From positions 310,001 to 374,000 of the forward strand of contig FJUW01000013.1 in NCBI GenBank assembly GCA_900074885.1: DNA of 64,000 bases, given 5' to 3'. Source of the stretch: Rhynchosporium graminicola. Its lineage: Eukaryota > Ascomycota > Leotiomycetes > Helotiales > Ploettnerulaceae. This document shows positions 59,148 through 64,000 of this stretch, one piece after another (position 1 is the stretch's first letter; each line of letters starts with the position of its first letter). The translations under genes were made by a program, and so were the position numbers. The notes below the pieces were generated by a model, which saw only the letters and a list, made by a program, of their open reading frames with translations, was not told where the DNA came from and made no database searches.

Positions 59148-62100
59148 GGTGTTGCTTGAGTTGGGCTGAGAGGATTTAAGGGCTGAGAGAGGATGCTTGG
59201 GAGGAGGGATGTGGCGTGAAAAGTCGTCTCTCTTGCTCGTGCGGGATGACGATTATGATGTAAATGAGCATACGATGAGACGGCTGATTGGCAGACAGAG
59301 AGACAGATAAGATAGCATTGCATTGAACTTCATGCTCTATTCATGCTATCCTTCTACAAGAGCCATCAAGAATGCATTGATATTTCTTTTGATCACCCCT
59401 CCCCTCACTGAGTCTCGAGATAAATGCGTAACCAGGCACTGAAATTTCTCACACCGGCTTGATTTTCTGAGTTATTACTCGTGATATCAGCTCTCCGCTC
59501 TCACAGGACACATTCCCAACTCGAATGGCTTTCAATCCGACTTCTCAAAATCCTCTAGTATCATCATAAACAGTATACTAGCGACATCAAGATAGATATC
59601 TTTGATGTGTTCTGCACCTACCAAGAATCAAGGAACTAACTAAAAGCACGCCTCTTCTACTACTGTACTGAGATGAATCAAGATATCAAGCCCCGGACTA
59701 GCGCAGCCCACCCAGCTCTAACATATCCTACAAACACGCATATCGTAAATTGAGAGAAGAGTCACGTCACATGAGAGATCGGAGAGAGGCATTGTAATGT
59801 CTGGGCTGGGTGGGTGTTGTTTCCATGCCTCGTAAGCCGAGGCTCGGACGATTTACGAGTGGTGAGGTTTTTTTTTGGGAATGCGTGGTGGGTGGGTGTC
59901 TGTGTATGATCTATGCGTGAGTGAGTGAGTAGGTGATTATCTACCTGTTGAAATATGAGTCGACTCTGCTGATAGTGAGGTAGGTGTAGTGTAGCGTAGA
60001 GAATGATAGGTTACCTATCAGCGCATAAGCGCTTTGCCTAGTTAGATCACAGGATTCGAGATCTGTCGATGGGATTTTGCAGAGCGCGCTGTGCTTCTCT
60101 TTGTAAGATGACCTCGGCGTAATGAAATGCTATGAGTTTACGATTGATGCTGTAGATAGCTGAATGTGCTTGGAGGGAGGGGTTGTAGCTGGGTCGTTTC
60201 GTTGGTTGTTTGGGGGGGACGTTATGAGGTGGTGTGTGGATACTTTACTAGTACTTACCTGTGTATAGGAGGGTAGGGGAAGGTAGATCTTTGAGTGTCA
60301 CGCAGCGTTGTCTCGCTTACTCACCATAAGCTCCAAAAAACAAAGGAAATAAGAACACATGACATTGAACACCGCGGCACCACACACTTGAGAATAGGTA
60401 ACATTGACAAGTTTAGCTCTAAGTTAAACTTATTTTTCTCCTTGAAGAAATGAAAAATTACATGATTAGATCACAAAAACCAAGGAATCCTTCCCAAAGG
60501 GGAAGAAAAATCCTGTCGTGAATGAGATTTTTACTTGTTCGTTTCCTTGGTTTTCTATCGATGACTTACTCTACACTATATTATGACCCGTAAGATATCC
60601 TTCCGCTCAGAATACATAATGCTTTGATCGCTACATGATGGAGCGGATGCTGCTGCTGTTCATGTTTATGTTGTGGTTTTAATTAGGTATTTGGGGATGT
60701 GAGGGAAGGGGATATCAGATATATCAAGCTTAGTAGAAGAAGAGGTAGTGTAGTGGTGAATTGGGAGTGGAAAGTTGGGATTTAAGTTGGGTGTTCAAGG
60801 AATAGTCGTGAAATATCACCATTTTTCTTTTTATCTGCTTCGAATGCTTTCGAGGAGCATCTGAAGATGTAGCGATGCAATAGAGAACGAAAGAGAAGTA
60901 GAAGGATTCGACTTGGTGGAACAAGAAGGTACTCGGGTTGATTCGATTCTGCCCCGATGCTTGATCCTGACTGGAACTTTCTCGTGTTTACTCCGATTCT
61001 CTTTGTCTTTTCTTTTCTCTTCTTTGCTTCTCTTCTCTCCTCTCAACTAGACGAAGAGGGAAACACGGCTGTTCGGATGAGGCTGTTGTCTAGATGGCAA
61101 TGGGGATGACACTGTTGCTTTCTGGTTGAGAGGTTGAGAAAAGAATACGGTGAGCTACTATGCCTACCGCTGATATAAACTTTCATTCCAATATTCAGGG
61201 TCTGATTTCCCTATTGCAAGCGACAATGAGCGCGGATACGCAGCTGCCAGTCACAACGATACCAGGCGAGAGGCATGACGACACATTCATCATGCGAGAC
61301 GAAGTTTTGAGAAAGGTGCCAACAGGTCTGGAGGCGAAACTCGTATATCCATAACAGTGCGATTGATTATTTACGACTGCACAACGATTTTAGATCTCCT
61401 GATAGCCTTTCTCCTATCCTCAAACGTGACTGTGTGCTCAGATCCCAGTTACGTCATAGGAATAGGCAGTCAACCCGATCGTATCGTTTACAGCTGAGAA
61501 TCTATACGATATGTTGATAGCCTTATGAAAATACAATCCTCGGAAGATGCTCTTCTGCCATCCAACACGCGCGTGGTAGCTCTGTCGAGTCTAGTCTGCT
61601 ACCTCCGGCTGTTGTGGCTTGATCGCCGCACCTTTCTTATTAAAGCTCTTTCAAATCCCAGACACACGTGTTCCTTTAAGAGATGGTTATTACTACATCA
61701 TCGACTTTTCAAGACATGAGGACAAGGTTTGACTTAGATCTGCGAGATCCGTCATCGTGGGAAACATGTGGAAATTGCAGCAATGATGCTGAGCCCGAGA
61801 TCATGGGAAATACAAGAGTGAGAATGTCGGTGATGAGTTGCTTTACCCGACTCGATGGGCTTAGATTAGAGGAGCAGTTGGTTGGCTTGGTATATGATAG
61901 GCAGAGAATGAAAAGCCTGATATCGGAACAATTTTGTTTCGCCGGATCCGTGATGAACACTATATTAGAGTCGTGTGGACACGATATTCTAGATATGGGT
62001 TTCGCACAGATGTGAGACTATCGCCAAGATATACACGGGGAGCGCGTCTTAGGGCTCCTTCGTTGCTTTGGCTCAACCGTAGAGCTTGCAATGATATCAG

Positions 62101-62184
62101 CCCGAGTCTTTTCAGATAATGGATGGAAATCACAGAGAAGACTCGCGGAATCCTCGAGATAACATATTTGCTTGATTGATAAAT
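59148..62184. other. 3-kb intergenic region
   Basis: GAD 3' flank followed by mostly low-complexity, AT- or GT-rich DNA. An open frame at 61683-62015 (110 codons) matches nothing recognised and has no splice or domain support. Confidence 0.45.
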
Positions 62185-63252
62185 TCAATTCGCATCCCAT
62201 AGCCCTTTAGCATTATCTCGGAATAGCTTTCTCTGTAGCTCTTCATCCGCATCACACCATTCCAAGCACTTCTCCACAAACAGCTTCGCATCATAACCCT
62301 TCGATTGGGTATGAGGCCAATCTGAAGCAAAGACCACCCCATTCCCATTTCGCATGCTCATCAATGATCTTACTAACACCTCCAAGTTCTTAAACGTTGA
62401 ATCTTTCGAAAAGATGTAAGGTGCAGAGATCTTAGTGTAAACCGAAGGATCCTCCATCATCTTCCTCAAAGAATCCCAACCAGGTGCATTAGCCGGATCT
62501 AAAGGCAAGCTTTGAGGAGAACCGAAATGCTCCAGGACGATCTTCACACCAAGCTCAGACACCAGCGGCTGAACATGATCAAGCATTGGCATATCAGCAT
62601 ACAATCCAATGGACCAAGTCTTCATCGGCCTCAACTTCTCCGCGTATTTGCGTAATACTGCTTGGATCTCTTCTTTCGGCAACGTCTTCCCAACGGATCT
62701 AAGATTCAATCGGACCCCACGAACGCCAAGATCATGCCATTTCTGCAGGGTTTGCACATCGATGGTTTCTGGATCGAAAGCCACAACGCCACGACCTCTA
62801 CTTGGGCCGACTTCTTTCAGAGCATCCTCAATCCAGGTATTGTCATTGCCGTAGGTGCTGACTTGGACAAATACCATGTTTGGGAGGCTGAGTCGTGAGG
62901 CGTTGGAGAGCGCGCCTTCCATAGTGCCCTCATGAGGAATTCTGGGGATGTTTTTGGGAAATGGGTATTTCTTCGGCTCAATGACGTGGATGTGGCTGTC
63001 CCATGATCCTTCTGGAGGCTGGTTTATTGACGAAGAGCTCGACAGCCGCTGGATAGACATTTTGAGAGCAGAAGAGCGGGGATTGATAGGGCAGGTAAAG
63101 ACGTTGCGGGGGCACACTTGTCTATTTGTATTTCTGAGTAAGTGATTCATGCTCTCAGCGGGATGTGATCGGTTGATTAAGAGCTCGAAGGTGGGATGGT
63201 GAGATGCAGATGCGCCTTTGATACTGTAGGTAAGTTGATGGAGGTGGAACAT
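62185..63252 (-). CDS. Amidohydrolase-2 family (TIM-barrel metal-dependent hydrolase)
   Basis: Single-exon gene of up to 355 codons. Family features: SWDSHIHVIEP with the metal-binding HxH at the start of the barrel, VQVSTYGNDNTWIEDAL, GVVAFDP, RGVRLNLRSVG, KIVLEHFGSPQ, and GVVFASDWPHTQ at the end. This matches the 2-pyrone-4,6-dicarboxylate hydrolase / amidohydrolase-2 group (PF04909), which cleaves lactones or decarboxylates aromatic acids. Substrate is unknown. Three starts are possible: 63252, 63150 and 63060. The latter (MSIQRLSSSS) gives a 291-residue protein of normal family length; the longer forms add a basic N-terminus that could be a mitochondrial presequence. Nothing in the immediate neighbourhood suggests a pathway partner. 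Confidence 0.85.
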   Translation of the reverse strand: MFHLHQLTYSIKGASASHHPTFELLINRSHPAESMNHLLRNTNRQVCPRNVFTCPINPRSSALKMSIQRLSSSSSINQPPEGSWDSHIHVIEPKKYPFPKNIPRIPHEGTMEGALSNASRLSLPNMVFVQVSTYGNDNTWIEDALKEVGPSRGRGVVAFDPETIDVQTLQKWHDLGVRGVRLNLRSVGKTLPKEEIQAVLRKYAEKLRPMKTWSIGLYADMPMLDHVQPLVSELGVKIVLEHFGSPQSLPLDPANAPGWDSLRKMMEDPSVYTKISAPYIFSKDSTFKNLEVLVRSLMSMRNGNGVVFASDWPHTQSKGYDAKLFVEKCLEWCDADEELQRKLFRDNAKGLWDAN

Positions 63253-64000
63253 CGAAAGTGGGTCTCGCCAAGGGTCCCCTAAGCGAGCTTGTTGTGATTA
63301 AAATGACTGCGGAATCGATGCTCAACTGCTTAGCAAGATGATTTTCGATACAGTCAATATATTTAGTATATGTAATTATGGTCTGGAATGGTGGCTCTGT
63401 CCTACTTCCATGGTATATATAGCATCTCCTTACGTTTTTCGCAGCTTAATTTGCTAAATGTGCTTCCCTGAACGATCTGCGGCTTCGCGAGCCAAGAGCT
63501 CTCGACGAACGTCTTTGGCCAGCATGTCGCGCGAAATTCTATTGATGCTTCGGTCAGTCTGCGCAAGAGTAAACACCGAGGCTTCAACGTATGATTATCT
63601 GCGTCATGAAAAATTTCTCCGCAACGACCAGGAAAATCTCCATCCAAGTCATATTTCCAGGTCACACAATTTTAGCATAACTACATCGGCAAAACCCACA
63701 ATCTCATAACCCTCTTCTCGTACAAATTGCTTCACTAGACACGAAACGCGTCATTCTTACTAGTTTTCCCCTGATACCAATAGCTAAAGAAGGTTGAGCT
63801 CATGTAATTCTGGCCAGCAGTCAACATAACTAAAAGTCTAGTGGTTGCACATTCTGTAATGGGCACGTGATAGTCGGTTGTATATGTACGGTGTTAGGCG
63901 TGTTCAGCGTGCGCTGAATATTGTGATCTTTTGGTCCAGATGGCGTAGTTGGTGTGAGCCTAACCTCAACCCCGTTACACATTCTATTTCGGCCAGGTAG
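63253..64000. other. Right-edge non-coding sequence
   Basis: Upstream region of the amidohydrolase gene and the window edge. A short A-box-like sequence near 63944 is discussed under rejected items. No gene supported. Confidence 0.4.

Noticed and set aside
61683..62015. 110-codon open frame as a small gene.
   Set aside because: No recognisable domain, signal peptide or partner exon; length is within chance for this composition.
63935..64000. tRNA-like 5' end at the window edge (perfect A-box-like TGGCGTAGTTGG at about 63944).
   Set aside because: After the A box no anticodon stem with U33 can be folded in the remaining bases, and no B box is present before the edge. A long-intron tRNA cannot be excluded but is not supported.

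Overview
The window reads as nuclear DNA of a filamentous ascomycete (Pezizomycotina, possibly Leotiomycetes; the class is an inference from overall gene content and base composition, not a proven placement). The reasons are short spliceosomal introns of about 44-60 nt with CTAAC or TACTAAT-like branch sites, fungal versions of the genes, and old gene copies whose disabling changes are mainly C:G to T:A, as left by repeat-induced point mutation (RIP). No bacterial operons, CRISPR arrays or intact transposons were seen. All exon junctions were placed by hand from splice sites plus protein-family continuity.

Layout. 1-7037: the 3' nine tenths of PRP8, the spliceosome core, with nine introns packed into 1.9 kb. 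7038-16256: mostly non-coding, holding one Q/H-rich Myb-type DNA-binding protein (11007-12009). 16257-21175: a divergent pair, an NDUFAF6-like complex I assembly factor (minus) and RAD5 (plus). 21.9-34.7 kb: an accessory stretch with decayed genes (FAD monooxygenase, alpha/beta hydrolase, TPR protein, one Cys-rich secreted protein) among intact ones (two small single-pass membrane proteins, one Cys-rich secreted protein, a DHA2-type MFS pump). 34985-37770: a 12-exon peroxisomal alcohol (methanol) oxidase with one GC-AG intron. 37.8-43 kb: a gene-poor, AT-rich region with an intron-containing tRNA-Thr(CGT) and a decayed 15-bp tandem repeat. 42960-45589: a 777-residue low-complexity protein with a fungal helical N-terminal domain. 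46640-53927: a second divergent pair, UTP8-like (minus) and ELG1 (plus). 54732-55878: the mitochondrial phosphate carrier. 57365-59147: glutamate decarboxylase. 62185-63252: an amidohydrolase-2 family enzyme.

How they fit together. The flanks are housekeeping genes: splicing (PRP8), replication stress and clamp handling (RAD5, ELG1), ribosome biogenesis (UTP8), mitochondria (phosphate carrier, NDUFAF6) and the GABA shunt (glutamate decarboxylase). The upstream regions of both RAD5 and ELG1 carry ACGCG cores, suggesting shared G1/S control. The middle is accessory: an apparently intact efflux pump and alcohol oxidase lie among relics of catabolic or secondary-metabolism enzymes, which looks like an eroded cluster. 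No wholly new system is proven. The most unusual items are the PRP8 micro-exons and the repeat-filled PRP8 intron, the frame-preserving GC-AG intron in the oxidase, the GAD intron that splits the PLP-lysine codon, the secreted Cys-rich pair, and the 15-bp (pentapeptide) repeat relic.
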